From: SZUA-36 sp963749115
Lineage (GTDB): Bacteria; Pseudomonadota; Gammaproteobacteria; Xanthomonadales; SZUA-36
Reading direction: 5' to 3'
Length of the DNA stretch: 64,000 bases
NCBI GenBank assembly: GCA_963749115.1
Contig: CAVVLP010000015.1
Span: 124,001-188,000 of the forward strand
Under the pieces are notes generated by a model. It did not search any database, was not told where the DNA came from, and was given only the letters and a program-made list of their open reading frames with translations. The position numbers and the translations under genes were made by a program. Below are positions 33,589 to 43,113 of the stretch, in pieces (the first letter of the stretch is position 1; every line of letters starts with the position of its first letter).

Positions 33589-34286
33589 CAGAAAACAGCA
33601 ACGAGACCCTGGTTAGTGTCAGCAGCGTCGATAAAATATTCAAACGCGGATCCGAGGAGATTCATGTTTTAGGTGGATTGGACCTGGATATTCCAGACGG
33701 TGAATTCCTGGCATTGATGGGTCCTTCCGGTTCCGGCAAATCCACATTGTTGAACCTGATTGGTGGTCTGGACCGGCCCAGCGAAGGTACGGTGGAGGTC
33801 GGTGGAAAGCGTATCGACAAATTGTCCGATCGCAAACTGGCAGCCTGGCGCGCAAGGCATGTGGGGCTGGTTTTTCAGTTCTATAACCTGATGCCGGTGC
33901 TTTCCGCGCAAAAAAATGTTGAATTACCCTTGTTGCTGACAAAACTTTCCAAATCCGAACGAAAGAAACGTGCAAGCATCGCGCTCGATATCGTCGGTCT
34001 GTCACACCGTGCCGGTCATTATCCGCGTCAATTATCCGGTGGTGAACAACAGCGTACCGGTATCGCACGTGCGATCGTAACGGATCCGACCCTGCTGTTA
34101 TGTGATGAGCCAACCGGTGACCTGGATCGCAAATCGGGGGATGAAATTCTGGATTTATTGCAGGCCCTGAACAGGGAACAGGGTAAAACCATTATCATGG
34201 TGACCCATGATATTCACGCGGCAGCCCGTGCAAGCAGAACCCTGCACCTGAACAAAGGCCAGCTCAGTGTCGATCCGGTCGATTGA
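33585..34286 (+). CDS. ABC transporter ATPase (MacB/LolD type)
   Basis: 233 aa. Walker A GPSGSGKSTLLNLIGG near residue 45, Q-loop VFQFYNLMPVLSA, signature LSGGEQQRTGIARAI near 150, Walker B LLLCDEPTGDLD near 170, and H-loop MVTHD. This is the MacB/LolD/FtsE class that couples ATP use to mechanical work across the envelope and pairs with FtsX-like permeases. It overlaps the adaptor gene (ATGA) and is followed 58 bp on by the first permease. The sequence gives no hint of cargo; a drug, lipid or lipoprotein role is possible. Confidence 0.92.
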   Translation: MTENSNETLVSVSSVDKIFKRGSEEIHVLGGLDLDIPDGEFLALMGPSGSGKSTLLNLIGGLDRPSEGTVEVGGKRIDKLSDRKLAAWRARHVGLVFQFYNLMPVLSAQKNVELPLLLTKLSKSERKKRASIALDIVGLSHRAGHYPRQLSGGEQQRTGIARAIVTDPTLLLCDEPTGDLDRKSGDEILDLLQALNREQGKTIIMVTHDIHAAARASRTLHLNKGQLSVDPVD

Positions 34287-34344
34287 TCATGAATCTGAAA
34301 ATGACTTCAACACGCCGGGTTAGACACAACAGAAGGGCGGGGAA

Positions 34345-35497
34345 ATGAAATATTTCTACCTGATTTTCAGCAGTCTGAAACGCAAGAAAATACGCACCGG
34401 GTCTGACAGTGATGTCAATCATGGTTGCATTTATCCTGTTTGGTTACCTGACCGCGATCCGCCAGGCTTTTGACGCGGGTGTTGAAGTCGCCGGCGCCGA
34501 CCGTCTGATCGTGCGTCACAAGGTTTCGTTAATCCAGCTTCTGCCACAGAGTTACGAGGCCAAAATTGAAAGAATAGATGGCGTGGACAACGCCACCCAC
34601 TCCACCTGGTTTGGCGGGATTTACCAGGAACCCAGGAATTTCTTTGCACAGATGCCCATCGTGCCCGAAGAATTGTTTGACATGTATCCGGAGTTCGTCA
34701 TCAGTGATGAGCACAAGGCTGCCTGGCTGGAGACCCGCAGTGGCGTGTTGGTTGGGCGTGGCCTGATGGATCGCTTCGGTTGGAAGGTGGGTGATCGAAT
34801 ACCCATCAATGCCACCATTTGGGGCAAGAAAGACGGTGGCCGGACCTGGGAATTCGACCTGGTAGCTGTCTACGATGGGGCAGAAAAAGGCACCGATACC
34901 AGCCAGTTCTTTATCCGCTATGATTTTTTTGATGAAACCCGTGCGGGTGGCCAGGGCCTGGTAGGCTGGTATACCGTACGTATTTCCGACCCGGAAAGGG
35001 CAGCCGAGATCGCAGCGGCCATCGACGCGGAATTTGCCAACTCCGCCCAGGAAACCAAGGCCGAACCCGAAGGTGCATTTATCCAGGGTTTTGCCAACCA
35101 GATCGGAAATATTGGTTTTATCATCATGTCAATCATGTCAGCGGTGTTTTTCACGATCCTATTGGTGGCCGGTAACACGATGGCCTATACCGTTCGTGAA
35201 CGTACCAATGAACTGGCGGTTCTCAAAGCGATTGGTTTTACCGATCAGGGTGTACTTGGCCTGGTGCTTGGGGAGTCATTGGCTATCACATTTGTTGGCG
35301 GGGCTCTTGGTCTGGGCCTGGCCTGGTTGCTGGTATCCATGGGTGATCCAACCGACGGATCGTTTCCGGTCTTTTACCTGCCGACCTCTGATATTGTCCT
35401 GGGTTTGGTGTTGATCGTGGTTATGGCTTTTATTGCCGGCATTGTTCCAGCACTGCAAGCACAAAAACTGCAGATTGCAGACGCATTAAGGAGGTGA
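34345..35497 (+). CDS. FtsX/MacB-type ABC permease 1 (one frameshift near its start)
   Basis: Begins at ATG 34345 with GGGCGGGG upstream, reading MKYFYLIFSSLKRKKIRTG. Then one extra base near 34401 throws the frame, and the protein resumes as MSIMVAFILFGYLTA. The remaining 362 residues show the MacB periplasmic domain and a C-terminal FtsX core with three helices (IIMSIMSAVFFTILLVAGN, AITFVGGALGLGLAWLLV, VLGLVLIVVMAFIAGI). RTNELAVLKAIGF is the typical coupling segment. It forms a pair with the next permease, 3 bp on, so the transporter is probably a heterodimer. Confidence 0.85.
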
Positions 35498-35500
35498 GCG

Positions 35501-36691
35501 GTGTTTAACTGGATATCCCAGGTCGTTTCCGTCACACAATTCAGTATCCGCTCTCTGCCGCAACGCAAGGGATCATCAGCGGCGGCTTTACTGGGTATCG
35601 CTGGCGTAGTAGCGGTGATGGTCGGGGTGCTGTCCATTGCCCAGGGTGTACTCATGACCATGCAAAGCTCAGCCGGTGACAGCAACGCGATTGTACTGCG
35701 TAGTGGTGCTGACTCGGAGATGATGAGCGGGTTGGGAGGGGATGATACCCGCATCATTGCCGAGGCCCCGGGTATTGCCCGTGATGCATCCGGTGCAATC
35801 GCTTCGCCGGAATTGTTCGTTGTCATCAACCTGCCCATGCGTAGCACGGGTACCGATGCGAATGTTCCATTGCGTGGTGTGCAGGCGCCCGCCATGACCG
35901 TACGGGATAGTTTTAAACTGACCGAAGGCCGCATGTTCGAATGGGGTCTCAACGAGGTCATTGTTGGCAAGGGCGCCCGACAGCAGTTCGCAGGTCTTGA
36001 AATCGGTTCGAGTATTGAAGTGGGTCAGGAGAAATGGCCGGTTGTCGGTGTGTTTGAAGCAGATGGAGGCTTGTCGGAATCGGAGATTTGGGTCGATGCG
36101 GCGGTATTGCAACCGGCATACCGGCGTGGAAATTCCTACCAGGCGGTGTATGTAAAGCTGAATTCCAGGGACGCATTTGATGAATTCAAAGACTCCCTGA
36201 CCAGTGATCCGCGGCTGAATGTCAAACCCATGCGCGAATCCGAATATTACGATTCCCAGTCGACCACGGTGTATAACCTGATCACAGGTCTTGGTACTTT
36301 AATCGCGTTCATCATGGGCTTGGGCGCGGTTTTTGGCGCGTTGAATACAATGTACACCGCGGTATCGAGCCGAACCCGTGAAATCGCTACCTTGCGGGCC
36401 TTGGGTTTCCGTGCCGGCCCGGTAGTCATCTCGGTGGTCAGCGAATCCTTGTTACTGGCCTTTGTGGGTGGCCTTATCGGTGCAGGCCTGGCCTGGCTGG
36501 CATTTGACGGATACCGGGCTGCAACCCTCAACTGGGCCAGTTTCAGTGCCATTACCTTTGCGTTTGACGTCAATATCAAACTACTGGTCCAGGGTATTAC
36601 TTTTGCGATGCTTATTGGTCTCATCGGTGGTCTGTTTCCTGCCATAAGGGCAGCACGGCAACCGATTGCGCAGGCCCTACGGGAGCTTTGA
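35501..36691 (+). CDS. FtsX/MacB-type ABC permease 2
   Basis: 396 aa from GTG 35501 (MFNWISQVVSVTQFSIRSL), with AGGAGG upstream. The N-terminal helix is SAAALLGIAGVVAVMVGVLS, followed by a MacB-like periplasmic domain (LRGVQAPAMTVRDSFKLTEG). The C-terminal core contains SRTREIATLRALGFRAGPV and three helices, ending AARQPIAQALREL. It is the second permease of the operon that starts at 32377. Two distinct permeases alongside one ATPase suggest a heteromeric complex. A single-permease, MacB-fused layout would be more common; here the ATPase is separate. Confidence 0.9.
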   Translation: MFNWISQVVSVTQFSIRSLPQRKGSSAAALLGIAGVVAVMVGVLSIAQGVLMTMQSSAGDSNAIVLRSGADSEMMSGLGGDDTRIIAEAPGIARDASGAIASPELFVVINLPMRSTGTDANVPLRGVQAPAMTVRDSFKLTEGRMFEWGLNEVIVGKGARQQFAGLEIGSSIEVGQEKWPVVGVFEADGGLSESEIWVDAAVLQPAYRRGNSYQAVYVKLNSRDAFDEFKDSLTSDPRLNVKPMRESEYYDSQSTTVYNLITGLGTLIAFIMGLGAVFGALNTMYTAVSSRTREIATLRALGFRAGPVVISVVSESLLLAFVGGLIGAGLAWLAFDGYRAATLNWASFSAITFAFDVNIKLLVQGITFAMLIGLIGGLFPAIRAARQPIAQALREL

Positions 36692-36786
36692 TCCGCAGGA
36701 GCGGCGTCTCTCAAGTTGGCACTACATGTCACAGGAGTTTCCGATATCATAAACACCTCAAATGACACAAGACTGAACAACAACTG

Positions 36787-37305
36787 ATGAATACTTCGAT
36801 CGTATTGACCGTTATTGCCGATGACCAACCCGGTATCATCCAGACCGTTTCCGGTGTTGTTACTGAGTTCGGCGGAAGCTGGACCCAGAGTAGCATGAGC
36901 TCACTGGCTGGCCAATTTGCCGGCATTCTGCTGGTTTCTGTACCTTCTGACAAAACCGATGCCTGCGTGGAAAAACTACACGCACTTGAGTCGAGGGGAC
37001 TGCGGGTTATAGCCCATGTCAGTCGTGAGGTGGCTGTAAGCGAAGATACACATGAATACGCACTGGAGCTGGTCGGTAACGACCGCCCTGGTATTGTTCA
37101 CGATATTACAACCTTGCTGACAAGGCACAATGTCAACGTACGAAACCTCGAGACGAAGGTTGAGAGTGCATCCATGGGTGGTGGTGAGCTGTTCAGGGCC
37201 ATTGCAAAATTGGTGGTGCCGGAGACTGCCGACATTGACGTGTTGGAAAGTGAAATTGAAGAATTGGCCAATGATTTGATGGTCGATATAACATTTGATA
37301 AATAA
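36787..37305 (+). CDS. gcvR: GcvR-like double ACT-domain regulator
   Basis: 172 aa made of two ACT domains: residues ~5-75 (VLTVIADDQPGIIQTVSGVV, GGSWTQSSMSSLAGQFAGIL) and ~90-165 (LELVGNDRPGIVHDITTLL, NVRNLETKVESASMGGGELF). Matches the glycine cleavage repressor GcvR in length and layout; GcvR binds GcvA and blocks it when glycine is low. No gcv genes are in the window, so the target is inferred. It stands alone between the ABC operon and the membrane hydrolase. Cytoplasmic, with no signal peptide. Confidence 0.8.
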   Translation: MNTSIVLTVIADDQPGIIQTVSGVVTEFGGSWTQSSMSSLAGQFAGILLVSVPSDKTDACVEKLHALESRGLRVIAHVSREVAVSEDTHEYALELVGNDRPGIVHDITTLLTRHNVNVRNLETKVESASMGGGELFRAIAKLVVPETADIDVLESEIEELANDLMVDITFDK

Positions 37306-37358
37306 GTCATTTCAGACCCCGCTCCATGCTCGGGTGAAACAACAAAAAAGGCGAGAAG

Positions 37359-39209
37359 ATGGGCGTGGCTGAGACACAAAAGGCGAGCAAGAGACTGCTG
37401 TTAATCGCTTTGCTGGTGGTGTTTGTTTCCAGTTTTATCGCCTCTCAAATCCAGACCTCTGGCGGTCGCGTGGATGTGCGTGACATCAAGATTCCGACTC
37501 AGAACGGCCAGTGGGTTGTTGCGGATTTATTTAAGCCGAGATCCGCAACAAGTGAAAACCCGGCACCCATGGTGGTGGTTATTCCGGGGTTTCAACGCTC
37601 CAAGGAAGCGCTCTCCAATATTGCCATTGAACTCTCACGCCGTGGCGTCGTGGTTATCCTGATCGACCCGTATGCACAGGGCTTTTCAAGTGCATCGATG
37701 AGTCGCCTGGCAGCCACAACAGAGGGATACGGGATGTTCGCCGTGGTTGACTATGCAGCCTCCAGCTCGAACCTTAACTACATCGACAAGAGCCGCATCG
37801 GCGCAACGGGTCATTCTGCCGGTGGTAATGCGGCTATCCGTGGTGCCAATTATTTTGGTAAGGAGGCAATCGAAACCGGCAAGCCCAGTAAGCTAAATTC
37901 CGTCTTCGTCTCGGGTTATGTGCTTACCCTGACTGATAAGGTCTTGCAGGATGTTCGCTCCAACGTAGGCGTGAGTTACGCTTTTTATGATGAAGGTGCC
38001 TACCGAAACGAACTAAAGAACGGTGACATGCGCCATGCCCCTGAAGCTTTGCGAGCGGTGAACTCCGGACTTGAGCCTGGTGCCCCGGCAATCGATGAAG
38101 TGGAACTCGGCCGCTATTACGGAGATAAGGATAAAAGAACCCTGAGGGTGGTTTTCAACGAAATGATTCTGCACCCGTTCCAACCTTATATAACCGAGGC
38201 AACCGCCAACCAACTCGCGTATTTTGAGCGGGTTTTTGACATCAAAAAAGAAATTTCGAATGAAAACCAGGTTTGGTACTGGAAGGAGTTACTAGGTTTA
38301 ATCGCGTTGATTGCGGCCTTGGTAGCCGTTGTTCCGATGGGCCGGTTATTGCTGGAAATCCCTTACTTCAAACCACTGGTCCATCCGGTACCGCCAGCCT
38401 TACCCAAACCGAAAGGCAAGGGTAAAATTCTTTTCTGGGGTATGTTTGTAGTCGGTGCCCTGATCGCCTGTTTTACCTACATACCGATGGCGGAGTTGTC
38501 ACAAAAACTATTTGTGGCTGCCTCTACCCGTCAGCAGACCTGGTTCTTCCCGCAACGAATGAACAATGCCGTGATGTTATGGGCGGTGCTCAACGGCAGT
38601 GTTGGTTACCTGATGTTCTGGCTGAGTTATCGCTTTTTCGGAAAGAAAAACGGTGTATCGCCGCAGCTATGGGGTGCGTCTACAAATCGTGCGGAACTGT
38701 TCCGCACGCTTATGCTCGCGTTTAGCCTGTTCCTGTTCTTTTTCCTGGTCCTGTTCCTGATTTATTACTTCCTGCATGTAGATTATCGCTTCCTGTTCAT
38801 GGGAGTTCGTACCTTTCAGCCACCATTACTGGTTTTGCTGGCCATGTATGTGCCTTTTTTCTTTATCTTTCTATTGTCAAACTCCCTGCGTATCAACGGT
38901 GCCATGCGTTTTGAGGGTGAATCGGAGTCCAGGAGCATGCTGGTCGGGGGATTTGCCAACTCACTCGGCCTGATGCTGATCGTGGTCGTCCAGTACCTGA
39001 CCTTTGCCTTGACCGGTACCGTTTACTGGACCGATGGCTGGTTGTATGTGAACCTGTTGTTCGCGGTGGTGCCGATGATGTTCGTGTTACCGTACTTTAA
39101 CCGCTACTTTTTTAATATGACGGGCAGGATTTATCTCGGCCCGATGACCACGGGTCTGATATTTATCATGATCCTGATATCGAACACGGTGATCTACCTG
39201 CCGCTTTAG
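37359..39209 (+). CDS. Alpha/beta hydrolase with C-terminal membrane domain
   Basis: 616 aa. N-terminal membrane helix (LLLIALLVVFVSSFIASQI), then a dienelactone-hydrolase-like alpha/beta domain at ~45-250: MVVVIPGFQRSKEAL, and the nucleophile elbow GATGHSAGGNAAIRGANYFG (G-H-S-A-G). The second half holds about seven to eight membrane helices (for example LLGLIALIAALVAVVPMG, FSLFLFFFLVLFLIYYF, MLIVVVQYLTFALTG). The hydrolase domain would face the periplasm. The substrate is unknown; lipid or cell-wall ester hydrolysis is possible. I know no characterised protein of this architecture. Good start at ATG 37359. Confidence 0.75.
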   Translation: MGVAETQKASKRLLLIALLVVFVSSFIASQIQTSGGRVDVRDIKIPTQNGQWVVADLFKPRSATSENPAPMVVVIPGFQRSKEALSNIAIELSRRGVVVILIDPYAQGFSSASMSRLAATTEGYGMFAVVDYAASSSNLNYIDKSRIGATGHSAGGNAAIRGANYFGKEAIETGKPSKLNSVFVSGYVLTLTDKVLQDVRSNVGVSYAFYDEGAYRNELKNGDMRHAPEALRAVNSGLEPGAPAIDEVELGRYYGDKDKRTLRVVFNEMILHPFQPYITEATANQLAYFERVFDIKKEISNENQVWYWKELLGLIALIAALVAVVPMGRLLLEIPYFKPLVHPVPPALPKPKGKGKILFWGMFVVGALIACFTYIPMAELSQKLFVAASTRQQTWFFPQRMNNAVMLWAVLNGSVGYLMFWLSYRFFGKKNGVSPQLWGASTNRAELFRTLMLAFSLFLFFFLVLFLIYYFLHVDYRFLFMGVRTFQPPLLVLLAMYVPFFFIFLLSNSLRINGAMRFEGESESRSMLVGGFANSLGLMLIVVVQYLTFALTGTVYWTDGWLYVNLLFAVVPMMFVLPYFNRYFFNMTGRIYLGPMTTGLIFIMILISNTVIYLPL

Positions 39210-39227
39210 CTTCAATATCGCGTGGGA

Positions 39228-39488
39228 TTACAAATCGTCCTCATCGACCAGGATATCCCACTCGTCCAGTTCATCGTCCCACTCGTCCAACGCCGAGTTG
39301 AGGGCTCTGAGTTCATTTCTTCTTTCTATTTTACGCCTGGCCGCAAGTCGTCGTTGCTCGACACTCTTGTCTTTTCTGGTCAAAACCTCAGGTTCATCTG
39401 AAGACGCATCAAAATCCAGATCATCGTCAAAATCATCCAGCGTATCCAGGTCGTCGCCCTCGAATTCCAGTTGGTTTTTATCACCCAT
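39228..39488 (-). CDS. Small acidic protein resembling PA3496 family
   Basis: 86 aa from ATG 39488, with GGAGA eight bases upstream; the longer frame to 39638 is not used. The first half is extremely acidic (LDTLDDFDDDLDFDASSDEP). A basic helix follows (EQRRLAARRKIERRNELRAL) and the tail is acidic (DEWDDELDEWDILVDEDDL). This order resembles the PA3496-type putative envelope-integrity proteins, though I cannot confirm it. No signal peptide. It lies between the convergent membrane hydrolase gene and the flavoprotein gene. Confidence 0.6.
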   Translation of the reverse strand: MGDKNQLEFEGDDLDTLDDFDDDLDFDASSDEPEVLTRKDKSVEQRRLAARRKIERRNELRALNSALDEWDDELDEWDILVDEDDL

Positions 39489-39595
39489 CCAAGTATCTCC
39501 ACACAGAGGCAGGTACCAGTCACGCGAATTAGAAAATTCCTTTGTCTTTATGTCAAGGCTTTTTTTACGGACAGGGCCAGTATGTGTGCCGTCGT

Positions 39596-40880
39596 TTATA
39601 CCGCTTGACCTGCGACGAAACCCGAGGACCACGCCCATTGGAAGTTAAAACCGCCAAGGTGACCTGCCACATCCACCACTTCACCTATGAAAAAAAGACC
39701 GGGTATTGCTGACTCCATGGTTTTGGATGACAGGTCCCGTGTATCAACACCTCCCAGCGTCACTTCCGCCGTGCGGTAGCCTTCGGTACCCGCAGGTTTA
39801 AGCGACCCAGCTCTCGAGTTTTTGGGCCATGGCCTCCAACCAGACATTGGGCCATTCGGCCAATGCAGTCTCAGCTAACTCCGGCCACCATAACTGTTCC
39901 AGCTCCAGCACCAGTTTACGTGGCAGCAAATGATCCAGGTGTGTGCGTACGAGGGATTTTGGATGTTGCTTCTTCCAGCTTTGTAAAAGCTCAAAGGCAT
40001 TATGATCCGGTAACAGGTTGGCATTGACGTGTTCGCCGGGACACCAGTAACTGGAGAGTTGAAGTGCCGCCGGGCCGCTCAGGCCACGATGGGTGAAAAG
40101 CAAATCCTCGCGAAAGGACTGCCGATCGTTAAACAATACAGCTTCAGTGGAAACACCGGACAGGTGTTCGCAAACCGCATGTATTCCATCGGTAAAAGTA
40201 AAAGGTACGAGGCCTGCCGACCTTGGCAACAAGCGCAGACCAAAACTCTCCGCCAGCTCATATCCCATACCGGAACCGCCCAGGCTGGGCACCGACAGGC
40301 CGCCACACGCCACGATCAGGACCTCGCTGGAAAAGCTACCCAGGCTGGTTCTGAGATGAAAACCGGTTCCGGGTGTGGAACTTTCAGATGATTGGCTCGA
40401 AACGGCTGACGATTGCCTTGCTCTTGCGGTGGCGTTTTTTGTCCAGCTGGCAGATGAATGATCCACTGCTTCGATTTCACAATTAAGCTTGATCTCTGCG
40501 CCCGCCCTGCAACATTCCTCCATCAGCATGGCCATGATGAGTTTAGATGACTGCCGGCAAAAAAGTTGCCCGCTTAAACCATTGACGGTTTCCTTCTCAA
40601 AATACTCAATACCATGCTTTTCAACCAATGAAATGAAATCCCATTGTGTATAACGGCTCAGGGCCGATTTGCAAAAGTGTGGATTGGCGGAGATAAAACG
40701 ATCGGGTGTTACGTATAGGTTGGTGAAGTTACATCGCCCGCCACCGGACATCAAAATCTTTTTACCCGGTTTGTTGGAGCGTTCCAGCACCAGCACACGA
40801 CGACCGCGTTTCGCGGCAGTTATCGCACACATCAGCCCGGCAGCACCGGCACCGATGATTATGAGGTCAGGACTCTTCAT
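39596..40880 (-). CDS. HI0933/BaiN-type FAD-dependent oxidoreductase (one frameshift)
   Basis: The N-terminal FAD motif is LIIIGAGAAGLMCAITAAKR (residues 6-25), followed by GGGRCNFTN and VNGLSGQLFCR. The family signature THRGLSGPAALQLSSYW lies near 270. The ORF stops at 39798, but the sense continues in another frame with LKPAGTEGYRTAEVTLGGVD and SAIPGLFFIGEVVDVAGHLG, ending at 39596. One base is therefore off near 39806. The protein would be ~427 aa, the family norm. It is a flavoprotein of unclear substrate; BaiN in gut bacteria acts on bile acids, but homologues elsewhere are unassigned. An insert-like Ser-rich stretch near 155-170 (ARQSSAVSSQSSESST) is unusual. Confidence 0.85.
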
Positions 40881-41046
40881 TGCCTGGCATTATGGCTCGG
40901 AAGCGGAGTGCATGCATTTATCCTGTGCCTTGAACGGTGAAAGCACTATCGTTCTGGCTGATTAAAACAACAAATTACCGAATCACCGAAGTGTTGGTGA
41001 GGGAAGAAAGCTATGCTAAAAATCACAATAGTGAAGACAGTTGATT

Positions 41047-42000
41047 ATGAAAAGCAAAATATCGATCACTTTATTGCTGATATTTCTGGGAGCAATAGAA
41101 TGTCAGGCTCAGACACAACGTCTGATAAATACCCGTGATATGTACCCGAGCGCCTCCCCGGATGGCAAACAGGTTGTTTTTCAATCCAATCGTACCGGCA
41201 GCAACCAGATTTTCATCATGGATATGGATGGCAGCAATCTTCGACAACTGGGTGATTTTCCGCTGGGTGCAGAAACACCGGTCTTTTCACCCGATGGTCA
41301 ACAGATTGTGTTCGATGTCTATGTCGGTGAAAACAATAACGACGTTTTCACCATTAATGTTGACGGCAGCAATCTTAAACAACTGACTGACAGCCCCGGT
41401 TATGACGGTCACCCGCACTGGAGTACCGATGGCGAACGTATCGTGTTCAATTCGGACCGCACCAGCCCGGATCCGGATGCCGGCTGGAGTGACCGATGGC
41501 ACGAAATTTTCAGTATGGACGCCGATGGCAGTGATGTAAGACAACATACTCACTGCAAAGCGGTGTGTACCTTTGGCAGTCTCTCACCCGATGGTAAAAC
41601 AGTGCTGTATCGCAAAGTCATTAAAGCGGCCGGATTCAATTGGGCGCTGGGTAGTATTGAAAAAAACTCAGAGATTTTTATTGCCAGCGTCGATGGCAGC
41701 AATGAAACCAATATCTCCAATCACGCTGCTTTTGATGGTTGGCCGGTCTTCTCACCTGATGGCACACGAGTTGCCTTTGCCTCCAACCGCAGCGGTCCGG
41801 CACTTACCGGCCAGATATGGTTAATGAACACCGATGGTAGTGGTATACAACAGCTCAGCCAGGCCCCGTGGTCCCACGCTCAACCCGCATGGGCGTTTGA
41901 TGGGCAGAGCATTTATGCCTACCAGTTGACCGAGACCGAAGATTACGAATTTGGAAGTATCGTGAGTATATCCACGGCCCCGTTCTTGGCTGCGGATTAA
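41047..42000 (+). CDS. TolB-like beta-propeller secreted protein
   Basis: 317 aa from ATG 41047 (MKSKISITLLLIFLGAIECQ), with a signal peptide. The rest consists of WD40-like PD40 repeats of ~45 residues: YPSASPDGKQVVFQSNRTG, PVFSPDGQQIVFDVYVG, HPHWSTDGERIVFNSDRT, FGSLSPDGKTVLYRKV and WPVFSPDGTRVAFASNRSG. It lacks the N-terminal domain of true TolB and has no Pal gene near it, so it is a solo propeller. It probably binds a partner or ligand in the periplasm; function unknown. Convergent with the outer-membrane protein gene, 19 bp apart. Confidence 0.8.
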   Translation: MKSKISITLLLIFLGAIECQAQTQRLINTRDMYPSASPDGKQVVFQSNRTGSNQIFIMDMDGSNLRQLGDFPLGAETPVFSPDGQQIVFDVYVGENNNDVFTINVDGSNLKQLTDSPGYDGHPHWSTDGERIVFNSDRTSPDPDAGWSDRWHEIFSMDADGSDVRQHTHCKAVCTFGSLSPDGKTVLYRKVIKAAGFNWALGSIEKNSEIFIASVDGSNETNISNHAAFDGWPVFSPDGTRVAFASNRSGPALTGQIWLMNTDGSGIQQLSQAPWSHAQPAWAFDGQSIYAYQLTETEDYEFGSIVSISTAPFLAAD

Positions 42001-42019
42001 ATGAACATAGCTTACCGCG

Positions 42020-42937
42020 CTAGAACCGAACTTCGAAAGTGGCGCCAAACAATAGGGCAGCGTCGTATTTGCTCTCTTCCACGAGGACATCCATCGAGTC
42101 TTTGAGTTTCAGTTTGCCCGCGAATTCGAGCCCCGCAAAAACGGAAAAATTGAGTTTCTTATTCGGGGTCAGGTTGGCGGAGAACACCATCGGTATGGAC
42201 TTGTCACGTCCAATACCGCCGGGCGCCGGTCCTTCATCATCAAGACGGAACTCCAAATTCTCATAACGTCCGGTCAAACCGAATGACCAGTCATCATTCA
42301 GCTTGTAACCGAGCGTCAGGCCAGGACCTTGAGAGGAGGCCAGTCCACGCCCTGTAGAGAGATTCCATCGGTCGCTGATATCCCAATCGATGGCCAGAAC
42401 CGGGAAGAATTTTGTACCATCTTCAAGACGTGAAAATATGCCCACACCGGGACCGATGGTCAGGTTTTCCCGAACTTTCCAGGTCGCTGCGGCAAATACA
42501 CCCCAGGTACGGCTATCGCTGGAACTGGCGTCTTTTTCACCATTGAAGCGGAGTGTGGGGATGATGAATACCGAGCCGGTTTCACCAAAACCGAAACGTC
42601 CGTTCAATGACACACGGGTATCATCAATCTTATCCCAGGGCGCGCCACCGCCAAACCCGGTTTCGTCGTTAAAATTGTAGTCGGTTTTACCGCCACCCAC
42701 CGAAACCCCGATTGAGTTACGCCGGCTGAAAGCATAATCAACACCGGCGCTGACGAACCAGCGATCCTCGGAAAAACCGCCGGTGTTATCTTTCAGGTCC
42801 GCTTCTGATTGATGAGCGCCGCCGCCGTTTATCTTGAAAAACCAGGGACCCTGTTGTTGCGGTTGTGCTGCAACAGGTATGGCGTAAAGCAAAGCGACTG
42901 ATGTGAAAACGGCAAAAATTTTGTTTCTGCGAATCAT
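42020..42937 (-). CDS. Outer-membrane beta-barrel protein
   Basis: 305 aa with a signal peptide (KIFAVFTSVALLYAIPVAAQ). The body is made of alternating strands (FVSAGVDYAFSRRNSIGVSV, RVSLNGRFGFGETGSVFIIP) and ends in FGATFEVRF, with a C-terminal Phe, the usual signal for barrel assembly. Layout resembles DUF6268-type proteins, with regions such as FFPVLAIDWDISDRWNLSTG and LTLGYKLNDDWSFGLTGRYE. AGGAAGG lies ahead of the start. No function can be read from it. Confidence 0.75.
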   Translation of the reverse strand: MIRRNKIFAVFTSVALLYAIPVAAQPQQQGPWFFKINGGGAHQSEADLKDNTGGFSEDRWFVSAGVDYAFSRRNSIGVSVGGGKTDYNFNDETGFGGGAPWDKIDDTRVSLNGRFGFGETGSVFIIPTLRFNGEKDASSSDSRTWGVFAAATWKVRENLTIGPGVGIFSRLEDGTKFFPVLAIDWDISDRWNLSTGRGLASSQGPGLTLGYKLNDDWSFGLTGRYENLEFRLDDEGPAPGGIGRDKSIPMVFSANLTPNKKLNFSVFAGLEFAGKLKLKDSMDVLVEESKYDAALLFGATFEVRF

Positions 42938-43113
42938 AAAAAAGCCTTCCTATCGTTTGTTTAAGCATGGCGGGGCCATGGAAAGGCACAAGCTTATTGA
43001 AAGTGCCAACTAAAGTCACCAAAAGTTGATGCCGGTTGTGAATTTTGTTGCGTTAAAAAGATTGTCCATGGAAAGATCATGAGCATGACGTGGTCATAAT
43101 GTAAGATTCATAC

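Noticed and set aside
39228..39638. Longer version of the acidic small protein starting at 39638
   Set aside because: The extra 50 residues overlap the corrected end of the flavoprotein gene, and a good RBS precedes the ATG at 39488.
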